Made by a program: the position numbers and the translations under genes
From: Chryseosolibacter sp039917935
Lineage (GTDB): Bacteria; Bacteroidota; Bacteroidia; Cytophagales; Cyclobacteriaceae
Length of the DNA stretch: 64,000 nt
Reading direction: 5' to 3'
NCBI GenBank assembly: GCA_039917935.1
Contig: JBDSIM010000033.1
Span: 1-64,000 of the forward strand
The notes under the pieces: generated by a model
Seen by the model: only the letters and a program-made list of their open reading frames with translations
Databases searched by the model: none
What the model was told of the DNA's origin: nothing
Shown here: in pieces, positions 54,335 to 63,612 of the stretch
How the letters are laid out: every line of letters starts with the position of its first letter
How positions within the stretch are numbered: position 1 is the stretch's first letter

Positions 54335-55255
54335 TTAATTACTTACGCTGATGTAAGGTAAAATTTTTTCAACCTCTTCCTGCGTAATTACTTGCAGCTT
54401 TTTAATATCATGAACCTCCTTGAAATCACCATGCTGAAAACGGTAAGTTATCAGCACTCGTGCAGTTTTATAACGTATATAAGGGTGCGCTGATAACTGC
54501 TCTTCACTTGCTGTATTGATATTGAGTTTTACCGGGGTAAACCCTGCCGCAATAAATGACATTTTCGTTAATCGGTTAACCACCATCGAATCAAGGCCGT
54601 ACACTTCTTTTAATTGTTCCGATTGAATAAATCCGCCTAATCCATTCCGGAATTTTATTATTCGGCTGGCAAGCTTTGAGCCAATGCCATACACCGTCTT
54701 CAAAAGTAAGGTATCCGCTACATTTAAATCGAAAGATGGTTTTTCACCTTTGGTTTTAAGCGTTCCCTTCCTTGTAAACTGCGACCGGTAAGCAGTTTCC
54801 TGTTTCCGCTGCTTTCTCAGAGAAGGAAGCAAAATATTACCGTATAGCTGCTTATATAACGTAGAATCCAGGCCATAGATTTTCAACAAGTCGGATTTGA
54901 TCCTAAAAGACCCCCCTTTCGCCCGGTAAGCGGCAATACGATTCGCTGAAGTTTCCGAGAAACCAAGCTTCAATAAGGTGTCTAAAGGCGCGGTATTTGG
55001 GTTGAAGGGAAATGAATGAAACCGCTGGCTCCCGGGCTGGGTGGGAGCCGGTTGGTCGTTTTTCAACAGAGAAAGCAGGCTATCAAGTACTATTTTATCC
55101 TGATCATCATTTCGCTCCGTGTGAGCGATGAAGGAGCTATAAATAGGTTCGGAGAATATCAAAATGACCATCAGCGGTATGAGAATCAAAAAGCCATTGA
55201 TCTCATTACCTGAAAAGCCAAAAATATCCCGAATCCATTTTTTCAACGAATTCAT
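54335..55255 (-). CDS. Membrane-anchored protein with multiple HhH motifs
   Basis: 306 residues: one N-terminal TM (EINGFLILIPLMVILIFSEPIYS), then three helix-hairpin-helix pairs (PFNPNTAPLDTLLKLGFSETSANRIAAYR; DLNVADTLLLKTVYGIGSKLASRIIKFR; KLNINTASEEQLSAHPYIRYKTARVLITYR). This is a ComEA-like architecture extended to three repeats. DNA binding at the outer face of the inner membrane is inferred. It lies 48 bp upstream of the helicase on the same strand and may be cotranscribed. Confidence 0.82.
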   Translation of the reverse strand: MNSLKKWIRDIFGFSGNEINGFLILIPLMVILIFSEPIYSSFIAHTERNDDQDKIVLDSLLSLLKNDQPAPTQPGSQRFHSFPFNPNTAPLDTLLKLGFSETSANRIAAYRAKGGSFRIKSDLLKIYGLDSTLYKQLYGNILLPSLRKQRKQETAYRSQFTRKGTLKTKGEKPSFDLNVADTLLLKTVYGIGSKLASRIIKFRNGLGGFIQSEQLKEVYGLDSMVVNRLTKMSFIAAGFTPVKLNINTASEEQLSAHPYIRYKTARVLITYRFQHGDFKEVHDIKKLQVITQEEVEKILPYISVSN

Positions 55256-55421
55256 AAGAGGGGGTTTTCATACAAATTAGTAAAAGTTGGGAACTAAAGA
55301 CAAGGCCGGTTTGTAAAACGGAAGGAGCTATTTATAATGTTATTTATACTGATTCTAAATTGACCCTTTCCTGATTTTTGTCATCAGCGATTGTTATTGA
55401 GAATGTATTTTTGTGATCCAG

Positions 55422-56684
55422 ATGACTCAAAATTTTAAATCAATAGCCTTAAGTTATAAGACAGCCCCGCTGGTGGTGAGGGAACAGGTTTCACTAACAG
55501 AATCCGCTGTTAAACAACTATTGCATTTCTTACGCGATTATACAACCGCATCAGACCTTCTGATCGTCTCCACCTGTAATCGCACGGAGATTTATTATAC
55601 ATCGGAAAAAGATTTATCTGAAGATATTTTTAAAGGTTTAGCCTTCATTAAAAATCCAGATAAAGGATTCGCGCAACATTTCGCTAAATATGAAGGTACG
55701 GCATCTATCCGCCACCTGTTTGACGTGGCGATCGGGTTGGATGCACAGGTAATCGGAGATTTACAGATTTCCGGACAGGTGAAAAAAGCTTATCAATGGA
55801 GCGCGGATGAAAATGTGGCAGGACCTTTTCTGCACCGCCTCATGCATACCATATTTTTCGCCAATAAGCGCGTGGTGCAGGAAACTGCTTTTCGCGATGG
55901 CGCAGCTTCCATCTCCTATGCTGCGAAAGAATTAGCGGAAGATCTTTTGGTAGGCACAAGGGATCCAAAAGTTCTCGTGGTAGGGGTGGGTGAAATAGGT
56001 CAGGATTTTTGTTTAAACCTCGACAATTCAAAACTCCGCAATGTAACGATCCTGAATCGCACGCCTGAAAAAGCGGAAATATTGGCGGCCAAATGCGGAT
56101 TTCAATTTTGCGGGATTGAAAGATTAAAAGATGAAATAGCCAAGGCGGATATCATCATTAGTTCAGTTTCCGGAAATGAACCGTTGATCAGTCGCGAGCT
56201 GATGAAGGAAATAAAAATATTGTCCCACAAGTTCTTTATTGATCTTTCCATTCCAAGAAGTATCGATCCTTCTATCGAGGAGATCCCCGGTGCCATTATC
56301 TATAACCTTGATGATATTGAGGAAAAAACCTCGGAAGCACTGGAAAGGCGTATCGCTTCGATTCCACAGGTTCAGAATATTATTAGTCAGTCCATCAGTG
56401 AATTTGAAGATTGGTCAAAAGAAATGGTGGTGTCCCCTACCATTCAGAAGCTAAAAAATTCTTTGGAGCAAATCAGGAAGGAAGAATTAACCCGCTTTCT
56501 CAAGAATGCGAAACCGGAAGAAGCTGAAAAACTTGAGGAAATGAGCAAGTCACTCATGCAAAAAATCCTGAAGTACCCGGTACTCCACTTAAAAGCCGCC
56601 TGCAAACGAGGCGATGCAAACACCCTAACGGATATCCTGCACGACCTTTTTAATCTTGAAAAAAATCTTGAAAAAAAGGGATGA
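55422..56684 (+). CDS. hemA: Glutamyl-tRNA reductase
   Basis: About 420 residues. The catalytic Cys lies in STCNRTEIYY (about 50), with GLDAQVIGDLQI (about 110), VVGVGEIGQDFCLNL (NADPH, about 190) and IDLSIPRSIDP (about 273). It reduces Glu-tRNA to glutamate-1-semialdehyde, opening C5 tetrapyrrole synthesis. I chose ATG 55422 over the in-frame GTG at 55413, since the family N-terminus (FKSIALSYKTAPL) begins there. No other hem gene adjoins. Confidence 0.92.
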   Translation: MTQNFKSIALSYKTAPLVVREQVSLTESAVKQLLHFLRDYTTASDLLIVSTCNRTEIYYTSEKDLSEDIFKGLAFIKNPDKGFAQHFAKYEGTASIRHLFDVAIGLDAQVIGDLQISGQVKKAYQWSADENVAGPFLHRLMHTIFFANKRVVQETAFRDGAASISYAAKELAEDLLVGTRDPKVLVVGVGEIGQDFCLNLDNSKLRNVTILNRTPEKAEILAAKCGFQFCGIERLKDEIAKADIIISSVSGNEPLISRELMKEIKILSHKFFIDLSIPRSIDPSIEEIPGAIIYNLDDIEEKTSEALERRIASIPQVQNIISQSISEFEDWSKEMVVSPTIQKLKNSLEQIRKEELTRFLKNAKPEEAEKLEEMSKSLMQKILKYPVLHLKAACKRGDANTLTDILHDLFNLEKNLEKKG

Positions 56685-56886
56685 GGTGGTGATCTGTTCC
56701 TGTTCGCTACCATAAACTCCGATGCGTTGGCCATTTGCTACAGATTCTTAGGCTGTTATTTTTTCATTTTTCTCAAAACTTTTCAACTGCGCCCGATGGC
56801 TATCGGATTGTTAACTGTCAACAGTTTACATCTCCTGTAATTTTCTTTGTTTATCTTCGACCTATTCTAAAATAAGCGCTCCACCG

Positions 56887-57378
56887 GTGATTGGGGAAGA
56901 GAAAAAATTCATTAACCTCATTAACGAACATCAAGGGCTGATCCACAAGGTCTGTATCATGTATGAGAACGACCGCGAGGTTCGCAATGATCTTTTCCAG
57001 GAGATTGTACTGCAGCTCTGGAAATCATTTCACACTTTCAGAGGCGAAGCCAAAATAAGTACCTGGATGTACCGTATTGCTCTCAACACAGCAATTTCAG
57101 GATATCGCAAACAAACCCGCCTTGTGCAAACTGAGGATCTGCATGAAATTCATTTTAATATATCCGAACAATACGGCGGGGAGGATAGAGAAGAAAATGA
57201 ACTCAAACTTCAGTGGGCCATCCGGCAGCTATCTGAAATTGAACGCGCTATGATCATGATGGCCCTGGAAGAAATTGCGTATGAGGAGATCGCAGAAACC
57301 ATTGGCATCACGCAAAACAATGTAAGGGTTCGCATGAACCGGATCCGGGAAAAATTAAAAAAACTTATGTGCCCCTAA
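56887..57378 (+). CDS. ECF RNA polymerase sigma factor
   Basis: 163 residues, GTG start. Region 2 is DLFQEIVLQLWKSFHTFRGEAKISTWMYRIALNTAISGYRK and region 4 is LSEIERAMIMMALEEIAYEEIAETIGITQNNVRVRMNRIREKLKK. No extra C-terminal domain. The next ORF (57380) follows without a gap and is a membrane protein likely acting as anti-sigma partner. Confidence 0.9.
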   Translation: MIGEEKKFINLINEHQGLIHKVCIMYENDREVRNDLFQEIVLQLWKSFHTFRGEAKISTWMYRIALNTAISGYRKQTRLVQTEDLHEIHFNISEQYGGEDREENELKLQWAIRQLSEIERAMIMMALEEIAYEEIAETIGITQNNVRVRMNRIREKLKKLMCP

Positions 57379-57379
57379 A

Positions 57380-58003
57380 ATGGAATTAGACGATTTAAAA
57401 GATATATGGAAAAAGCAAGGCTTTCAACCTAAGGATGAAGCTCAACTCGTTATCATGTTAAAAGGAAAAAGCATTTCTATCATCACACGGTTAAAACGGA
57501 ATGTCTGGCTGGAGCTCATTTTTACTTTTTTGGGAGGATTAGCTTTGTTGATCTACGCATTGACCCTTCCCGAAGGCTCACTCAAATGGACTTCCATATC
57601 AATTCTTATTTTATTCGCGATCTATTCGTTCTATTACTTAAAAAAGCTGCAGCTGCTGAATGGATTTGATCCGGGTAACGATATCAAAGCCAACCTTCAA
57701 CGACTTATACTGAATCTGAAAACTTATTTAAAATTCTATAAACGAAGTTATTCCATATTATACCCTGTCTATTTCCTGCTGGCGCTCCTGTTCGGAGGGA
57801 TTGAACAAGGGGCCACCGCATTCTTCCACCGGCTGGCCAGACCGGATGTCATCGCTACCCTTTTACTTGGCGCCAGTTTATTTTTCATTTGCAGCACCTG
57901 GCTGACCACCTGGTATCTTAAAAAACTTTATGGTAACCATTTGCAGAAACTGGAGTCGTTGCTGAAGGATCTTTATGGGAATGAAAAAGTTGCGGGGGAG
58001 TGA
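57380..58003 (+). CDS. Membrane protein, likely anti-sigma partner
   Basis: 207 residues with a soluble N-terminal segment (MELDDLKDIWKKQGFQPKDEAQ) and about four TMs in two pairs. The start is 2 bp after the sigma stop, so the two are cotranslated. I recognise no zinc anti-sigma motif (HxxxCxxC); the anti-sigma role rests on position. Confidence 0.7.
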   Translation: MELDDLKDIWKKQGFQPKDEAQLVIMLKGKSISIITRLKRNVWLELIFTFLGGLALLIYALTLPEGSLKWTSISILILFAIYSFYYLKKLQLLNGFDPGNDIKANLQRLILNLKTYLKFYKRSYSILYPVYFLLALLFGGIEQGATAFFHRLARPDVIATLLLGASLFFICSTWLTTWYLKKLYGNHLQKLESLLKDLYGNEKVAGE

Positions 58004-58401
58004 AGGGGCAGGTTGCAGGTCCAAATTTGAAATTTGAAATTGTTCAATGTATGAAGTTCAAACTACCTTTAAAGTTCAACCACGGATGTGTGCCATAGCA
58101 ACTCTCGATCGGGCTTCGCATTGTCTGGCACACAATCACTGAACCTTGATCAGAGCATAAGTTTAATGTTTAAAGTTAAGGAGCACTTCACGCGCACAGT
58201 GACGTTTGCAGCGAATCCGGATTATCCACGAGACTTAACCACTGTGGGGATGACCTCTTTAAATGAGTATAAAAAAATGCATTTACAATGTAAGAACGAC
58301 GTAAGTTCTGTAAAGTGATTACAGGGGATCAGACGTGAATTTTTCGTAACTTATTATGAAGACTTTACCAGTGAATCTACCCGGCTTCGAAGTAATAATA
58401 A
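58004..58401. other. Intergenic; nothing supported
   Basis: 398 bp between convergent genes. The AT repeat AAATTTGAAATTTGAAATT occurs near 58024. A 76-codon frame (58088-58318) is not protein-like. Confidence 0.5.
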
Positions 58402-59649
58402 TCAGGATAAGAACATTCTGTTCTGGTCAAGGCAATCACACAAATGTTTGTATACTACTGTGATATTTTCTTTTGACTGATCTTTACCCAGGGCAAGTAC
58501 GATCCGTTGGGATAAAGTGCCCTCTTTCAGGATGACATCAATCTCACGCTTCCAGGTTCCGACAGCATAATTGCCGGAACGAATTATCCGTTCGGTAATG
58601 TGTTGCCAAAGCTCTACGACACTGGCTGAAGTTCCTGGAAAACCAAAAACATTCAGATAGTCCTTATTATCAATGATGACTCCCTGTGCCTGTTCACTTG
58701 TTTTATCCAGCAACTGAGCAAGGAAATCAGTCCTCCATTTCATCTGGCTTTCAAAATCGAGAAATTTTCCACTAACGAATCCTTTAATGGTTTCAATTAC
58801 CAAAGCAACGATGGCCATATCCGCCGTTGGGCACTCCTGAATATCCATGATCCGGATTTCGATCGATCCTCTGTCAAAACGAGGAATGGCTCCGCGGGAA
58901 TTTACCCATATAGGATTCAACGCCTGCCCCGGATCATACGGAGCAATGTCAGATTTTATCTTTTCGTAAATGGTATTGAGGTAATTTCTTTTTGAAAAAA
59001 CCGCTTCTGGTATGACCTTCCCCGTAATGGATGGAATTTTAGCCTGGTTTGTTTTGTAATATTTCAATCGTGTATCAAGCATACCAGTCAACTTCCCATC
59101 AAGAATGGGCGAGCTGGCGCACAACGCGGGCAGGAGTGGTAACACTAACCGTACGGCTGCATGCAATTTCGCGAATTCCTCATCATCATAAAATGGAAGG
59201 TTCAGATGGGTGCTCTGCAGGTTAGACCATCCATGACCCCGGCAATCAAATATTTTATTGTAAATGTCATATACCTCGTTGTTTTCGTGAGGCCATATTT
59301 TAGTTTCCGTTGTCGGATCCATAAACGGGTGCGCCGCTGACGGCATGAGCATGGTATTGGACCCCGCCAGAATAGAATTGATGTGTCTGACATTTTCGGC
59401 GAACGCATTTTCCAAACCATTGAAGTTATTTTCGGGTTTGGTAGATTTTAGCTCCACAACATGCAGTACCAGTTCATTGGACCAAGTGACCATTCCATTT
59501 TCAAAATCACTCTGAAAAACACCCGTTTCATGTTTGATCAATTCGTCAGTGATAGGGCTTACTTTCAGGGTTTCACAGTCTACAAGCATGTACTCCAGCT
59601 CTATGCCATAGCCCTGGAATAAATGAAGGCGTGGGGGTTGCTGCATCAT
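58402..59649 (-). CDS. GCS2-family carboxylate-amine ligase
   Basis: 415 residues of the GCS2 (YbdK-type glutamate-cysteine ligase) fold. Motifs: YGIELEYMLVD (about 15, metal/ATP), HGWSNLQSTHLNLPFYDD (about 138) and RFDRGSIEIRIMDIQECPTADM (about 255). These ligases join a carboxylate to an amine with ATP; YbdK itself makes gamma-glutamyl-cysteine weakly. It is the last gene of a four-gene operon and its start overlaps the RimK-type ligase stop by ATGA, so the two are likely made together. Substrate unknown. Confidence 0.87.
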   Translation of the reverse strand: MMQQPPRLHLFQGYGIELEYMLVDCETLKVSPITDELIKHETGVFQSDFENGMVTWSNELVLHVVELKSTKPENNFNGLENAFAENVRHINSILAGSNTMLMPSAAHPFMDPTTETKIWPHENNEVYDIYNKIFDCRGHGWSNLQSTHLNLPFYDDEEFAKLHAAVRLVLPLLPALCASSPILDGKLTGMLDTRLKYYKTNQAKIPSITGKVIPEAVFSKRNYLNTIYEKIKSDIAPYDPGQALNPIWVNSRGAIPRFDRGSIEIRIMDIQECPTADMAIVALVIETIKGFVSGKFLDFESQMKWRTDFLAQLLDKTSEQAQGVIIDNKDYLNVFGFPGTSASVVELWQHITERIIRSGNYAVGTWKREIDVILKEGTLSQRIVLALGKDQSKENITVVYKHLCDCLDQNRMFLS

Positions 59650-61088
59650 TTATCGGATTTGATCTTACTCAAAAATACATCCATGATTGTAGAATACAAT
59701 TTATCCTTGAGGATTTTATCTTCCGTACCTGACTCGATGTTCGGGTTATCATTAATTTCGATAACATAAAACTTGCCATCCACTTCCTTCATATCAACCC
59801 CATAAAGGCTTTTGCCGATCAGGGATGTTGCTTTGAGCGCAGTTTTCAACAAACCCGAGGGCGCCTGATCCGCGGCAATGGTTTCCACATCACCATCCTT
59901 GTTGTTTTTAGAATTCCAGTTCACAATCTGCCAGTGCTCTGAGGCCATAAAGTATTTACACACATAAAGCACCTGGCCGTCAATTGTACCCACCCTCCAG
60001 TCAAAAGGGGTTGGAAGAAACTCCTGAGCAATCAGCAACTCAGATTTCTGGAACATGGTGGAGCAGGTATGCTTAAACTCTTCGGCGTTGTTGATTTTAT
60101 GAACACCTTTACTGAAAGCGCCATCCGGTTCTTTGAGAATAAATGGAAACCCCAGTTTCTCCGGCAGGTTTTTATAATTATCCTTGCCGATCACATGGGA
60201 TTTAGGTGTCAGAATTTTATTGGCGTTCAGCAACTCATTGAGGTATACCTTATTGGTACACTTCAGGATGGATTCGGGGTCATCCATAACAATCAGTCCC
60301 AAAGATTGCGCTTTCTTTGCAAACCGGAAAGTATGGTGATTAACGTAGGTTGTTTCACGGATAAACAAAGCATCGTATTGAATTAACTCCCCAAAATCAT
60401 TTTTAGTGATGAGCTCAACGTTGAATCCTGCCTGATCTCCCGCCTTGATAAATTTTTGAATTGCCTTTTCATCAGAGGGAGGATTTTTATCCTCCGGATT
60501 GATCAGTATGGCCAGGTCATACTTCTTTTTATCCGGCTTAACATCACGCTTTCGTTCCAGGTAGCTTTCAGCGGCATCGTGAAGCAACGTCCTGTCTTCC
60601 TGTGGAACTTCACCTAAGCTTAAGGGCTTAATACTTTGCAGTACCCATTTACTTTTCTTGGAGAACGTAGCGCTCAAAGAAGGCGCCTGTATATATTGGA
60701 ATAATTGCTTGGCCAGTTTGTTAAGCGTTTCATACCGTGTAATCCCAAAATAAATATCAAACTCTACCTTGTCTGATTTTTCATTTTTGAAGGAAGTCTG
60801 AATCAGGTCATCAAAATCCTGGGAATCTTCCCGTAGTATTGAAGGAAAACGCAGATCCTGTATGGTACTGATCCCGGGTAATACCTTGTGTTTGCGAGCC
60901 TCCGCCAACAGCGATACATAGTAACCCAGGCTTTGGTATTGGTATGACTTGCACAGGTTAATAACCTTAAGCCCTTTCGTTTGCTGATAAATTTCAGCCG
61001 TGATATACTTGGCCGGAGTTACCACCTCGACCTCCTCAAGGGTGAATTTCCAATGATCCGGATTTTCTACAATAATTAATTTTTGCAT
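59646..61088 (-). CDS. RimK-type ATP-grasp ligase with RLAN N-terminal domain
   Basis: 480 residues. The N-terminal ~190 residues (MQKLIIVENPDHWKF..., ISTIQDLRFPSIL) fit the RLAN domain that precedes some RimK-like ligases. The ATP-grasp part holds PFILKEPDGAFSKGVHKI (about 320, Lys/Gly-rich loop) and LYGVDMKEVDGKFYVIEINDNPNIESG (about 432, Mg-binding E and N). Members add amino acids, often glutamate, to peptides or proteins through acyl-phosphates. It lies between the C39 peptidase and GCS2. Substrate unknown. Confidence 0.87.
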   Translation of the reverse strand: MQKLIIVENPDHWKFTLEEVEVVTPAKYITAEIYQQTKGLKVINLCKSYQYQSLGYYVSLLAEARKHKVLPGISTIQDLRFPSILREDSQDFDDLIQTSFKNEKSDKVEFDIYFGITRYETLNKLAKQLFQYIQAPSLSATFSKKSKWVLQSIKPLSLGEVPQEDRTLLHDAAESYLERKRDVKPDKKKYDLAILINPEDKNPPSDEKAIQKFIKAGDQAGFNVELITKNDFGELIQYDALFIRETTYVNHHTFRFAKKAQSLGLIVMDDPESILKCTNKVYLNELLNANKILTPKSHVIGKDNYKNLPEKLGFPFILKEPDGAFSKGVHKINNAEEFKHTCSTMFQKSELLIAQEFLPTPFDWRVGTIDGQVLYVCKYFMASEHWQIVNWNSKNNKDGDVETIAADQAPSGLLKTALKATSLIGKSLYGVDMKEVDGKFYVIEINDNPNIESGTEDKILKDKLYSTIMDVFLSKIKSDK

Positions 61089-61130
61089 GAGGCTAAAGCC
61101 GATATGAGTTCCGTTTCCAAAATCATTGAT

Positions 61131-61847
61131 TTAAAATTTTTTAGGTTCAATTATTAATAAGTTAGCATCGTACGTTAAAATCCCCAGCATGATACTGTTG
61201 ATAAGACGGGTAAATCCGACCGTATATACCTGGCCTTTACCCAAAGGGTTTGGTTCAACCGGGTCAGCCAGGTAAACACAATTTTTTTCCTCGTCGTATC
61301 CTGTGATCACCACGAAATGTCCGGCGGGTTCCCCCTTTATACTGTCGTAAATATCATACTGTGGTATCTCCCTTGCCGTGCTGTATAAATAGGTTGCACT
61401 TAACCCTGTAAGAATAGGAATATTACGCTTAAGGTAACCTTTGATGAGATCTTCGTCAAGCTCACCATAGTGCAGTTTGCCCCCTGACTCCAGAAACTTG
61501 ATGTATGCCTGCGATGCAAAATTGAGTTTTCTTCTTTTACTCTTGAACTCCATCTGTTCTTTCAGGAACTGAACAATTTTTTTTGAAGGGTGCTTAAACC
61601 AGGTGGGATCGAATACATTCAGGTTGTAGGTATAGATATGGGCCCTGTACCCGCGTTTCAAAGCGTGATTGCCTAATATCACGGCCATCGTTCCTCCGTT
61701 TCTTAGTTGCTTTACTTCTTTGATCACCTCTTTAAGGGGCACGTCGTCCTGGTAAAATGTATACAGGGCATGCAGGCAGGTCGGTCCGCAAGTGACATCG
61801 TCAGGCTGTGCCTGAATATCAAAAGCCAAATGAATTTCTTTGCGCAT
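61131..61847 (-). CDS. C39-like papain-fold cysteine peptidase
   Basis: 238 residues. Catalytic Cys in PDDVTCGPTCLHALYTFY (about 20), His in AGHFVVITGYDEE (about 170) and Asp in YLADPVEPNPLG (about 188) form a C39-type triad. There is no signal peptide and no ABC transporter, unlike bacteriocin-processing C39 domains, so it is cytoplasmic. Its start overlaps the RMD1 stop by one base (TAATG). It may cleave or transfer the product of the neighbouring ligases. Confidence 0.85.
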   Translation of the reverse strand: MRKEIHLAFDIQAQPDDVTCGPTCLHALYTFYQDDVPLKEVIKEVKQLRNGGTMAVILGNHALKRGYRAHIYTYNLNVFDPTWFKHPSKKIVQFLKEQMEFKSKRRKLNFASQAYIKFLESGGKLHYGELDEDLIKGYLKRNIPILTGLSATYLYSTAREIPQYDIYDSIKGEPAGHFVVITGYDEEKNCVYLADPVEPNPLGKGQVYTVGFTRLINSIMLGILTYDANLLIIEPKKF

Positions 61848-62638
61848 TAAAAGTTCAACAGCTTCGTGATGAATAAATCAAAAACTTCAACAAGGATCAG
61901 TAAAATAATGATAAATTCCAGCATGTTGCTTTCGCGTTGATGGATTATCTCGCGGAATACGGTAACGTTATTCTCAATGATGCGAAGTGTGTACTCTATC
62001 TCGCTAAAACGGACTTTCAGGTCAAAGTGCTTCATCAGTCCCTGTTGAAGTTTATCCAGATACTCATCTTCCCACGTTAGATCGGGCGCATCAAAAATAT
62101 AAATATTTTCAGCAATATCATTTTGCGTATTGAGTGCCTTTCCCAGGAATCGGTGCATTTTATTTCGACTCACCTTGAGCTTGCCTGTCAGTTCCAGCTG
62201 ATTGGAAAATCCTTTCACTTGCGTCAACAGATTTTCGCTGATACTGTGATAATAATCCAGGGCCACTGACTGGGCAAGGTTTAACATGGCAACGCGCATC
62301 ACTTTTTCATCCATTTTCCCTACAATCGCTTCCGCAAAATTAAAAAATGTTCCTTTGCTGGGATCGACGCGAATTTGAAATTCATCCCGTAACCACGATG
62401 GAACTTCATCTTTCATATAGGGGGTTACTGTTTTAATTCCGTACTTCATTTCCTCCTCTTTATACCCGGAAAAAACAATGACCCCATAATTACAATAATA
62501 CTGGTACTTGCCACTGAATCCGTAAAACAACTCCGAAGAGGAATCTGCAAGCGGTTTAATATCCAGAAACGATTTGATCCCTTTTATATCGATCTGATTA
62601 GAAACCAGAAATGCGTGTAGTTTAACAGTTTCTTCCAT
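61847..62638 (-). CDS. RMD1/DUF155 family membrane protein
   Basis: The family N-terminus begins at ATG 62638 (MEETVKLHAFLVSNQIDIKGIKS), giving 263 residues; the longer open frame to 62803 would overlap the divergent nuclease. Typical segments: YGVIVFSGYKEEEM, VAMLNLAQSVALDYYH, and EYLDKLQQGLMKHFDLKVRFSEIEYTLRIIENNV, then a C-terminal TM (FIIILLILVEVFDLFIT). RMD1 proteins occur in bacteria and mitochondria; biochemistry is unknown. It leads the operon. Confidence 0.85.
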   Translation of the reverse strand: MEETVKLHAFLVSNQIDIKGIKSFLDIKPLADSSSELFYGFSGKYQYYCNYGVIVFSGYKEEEMKYGIKTVTPYMKDEVPSWLRDEFQIRVDPSKGTFFNFAEAIVGKMDEKVMRVAMLNLAQSVALDYYHSISENLLTQVKGFSNQLELTGKLKVSRNKMHRFLGKALNTQNDIAENIYIFDAPDLTWEDEYLDKLQQGLMKHFDLKVRFSEIEYTLRIIENNVTVFREIIHQRESNMLEFIIILLILVEVFDLFITKLLNF

Positions 62639-62652
62639 GAGGCAACAATTAT

Positions 62653-62682
62653 TAAATATAAATTTAATTAACGGGTCGACAA
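62653..62682 (-). promoter_or_regulatory. Candidate promoter of the RMD1-ligase operon
   Basis: On the minus strand TTG (62680-62682) and TATATTTA (62653-62660) are 19 bp apart; the second box differs from TAnnTTTG at the last base. It would give a leader of about 8 nt before ATG 62638. Confidence 0.35.
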
Positions 62683-62732
62683 TTTCAGTTTCATCGAAAT
62701 TCTGGATATTAGGGTTCAAATCACACGAAATC

Positions 62733-63497
62733 ATGAGAAAGATTATACCCTCCCTGGTGCTTTTGTTAACCCTTACCTGCCAGTGTTTTGGATGGGGACC
62801 CACTGGTCACCGGGTGACTGGGTCAATCGCTTCCAGATATTTGAATAAAAAAGCTCATAAAGCGGTTGAAAGAATTCTCGGAGGGCAGTCAATCGCGATG
62901 GCCAGTACGTGGATGGACGAAGTGAGATCCGACTCAACATTTAATTTCATGACTGACTGGCACTGGGTTACTATTCCGGAAGGCCAGTCATATGAACAGA
63001 CGGATAAAAATCCCAGCGGCGATATTATTCAAACACTTGAACGGATCATCAGGGAATTAAAAACAAACAAGTTATCAGCTCCTGAACAGCTTCAGCATCT
63101 TCGAATCCTCATTCATCTGATCGGTGATATCCATCAACCCTTGCACGTCGGGGCATTGGCTGATAAAGGTGGTAATGATGTGAAGGTAAACTGGTTTCAG
63201 ACCAATAGTAACCTTCACCGTCTTTGGGACAGCGATATGATTGATGATACCCGCCTAAGCTATACAGAGCTGGCGCAATCCCTCAACAAACCGAGTGAAG
63301 AAGACTGCCTCCGTTGGAACAAATCACCGATTACAGAATGGGCGAGAGAAAGTCAGTCCTATCAGGAAAGCTTATACCAATTTGGCAATGGCAGATTGGG
63401 ATACCGGTACGCCTATGTGCATTATCCTGTTGTGCGTCACCGCTTGTTACAGGCGGGCGTCAGACTTGCCGGAGTATTAAATGATATTTATGGTTGA
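62733..63497 (+). CDS. S1/P1 nuclease family protein
   Basis: About 254 residues from ATG 62733, where a signal peptide begins (MRKIIPSLVLLLTLTCQCFG); the frame is open earlier but overlaps the RMD1 gene. The mature protein starts WGPTGHRV, whose Trp1 and His are zinc ligands in S1/P1 nucleases. Further ligands are in TWMDEVRSD, HLIGDIHQPLHVG and HRLWDSDMID. It hydrolyses single-stranded nucleic acid or 3'-nucleotides in the periplasm. Confidence 0.9.
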   Translation: MRKIIPSLVLLLTLTCQCFGWGPTGHRVTGSIASRYLNKKAHKAVERILGGQSIAMASTWMDEVRSDSTFNFMTDWHWVTIPEGQSYEQTDKNPSGDIIQTLERIIRELKTNKLSAPEQLQHLRILIHLIGDIHQPLHVGALADKGGNDVKVNWFQTNSNLHRLWDSDMIDDTRLSYTELAQSLNKPSEEDCLRWNKSPITEWARESQSYQESLYQFGNGRLGYRYAYVHYPVVRHRLLQAGVRLAGVLNDIYG

Positions 63498-63612
63498 TAA
63501 TTCTTCATAAAAGTAATAGCCCCCGAATTAGACGTCTGTTATTTGTATACTTGAGAAACCCATGGTTATCAAAACTTCAAAAATAATCCAACTCAAATTA
63601 TTAATTTCAAAA

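Noticed and set aside
58088..58318. 76-codon plus-strand ORF
   Set aside because: Composition and start context not gene-like; in spacer between convergent genes.
62639..62803. Extended N-terminus of the RMD1 protein
   Set aside because: It overlaps the divergent nuclease start and the family N-terminus begins at 62638.
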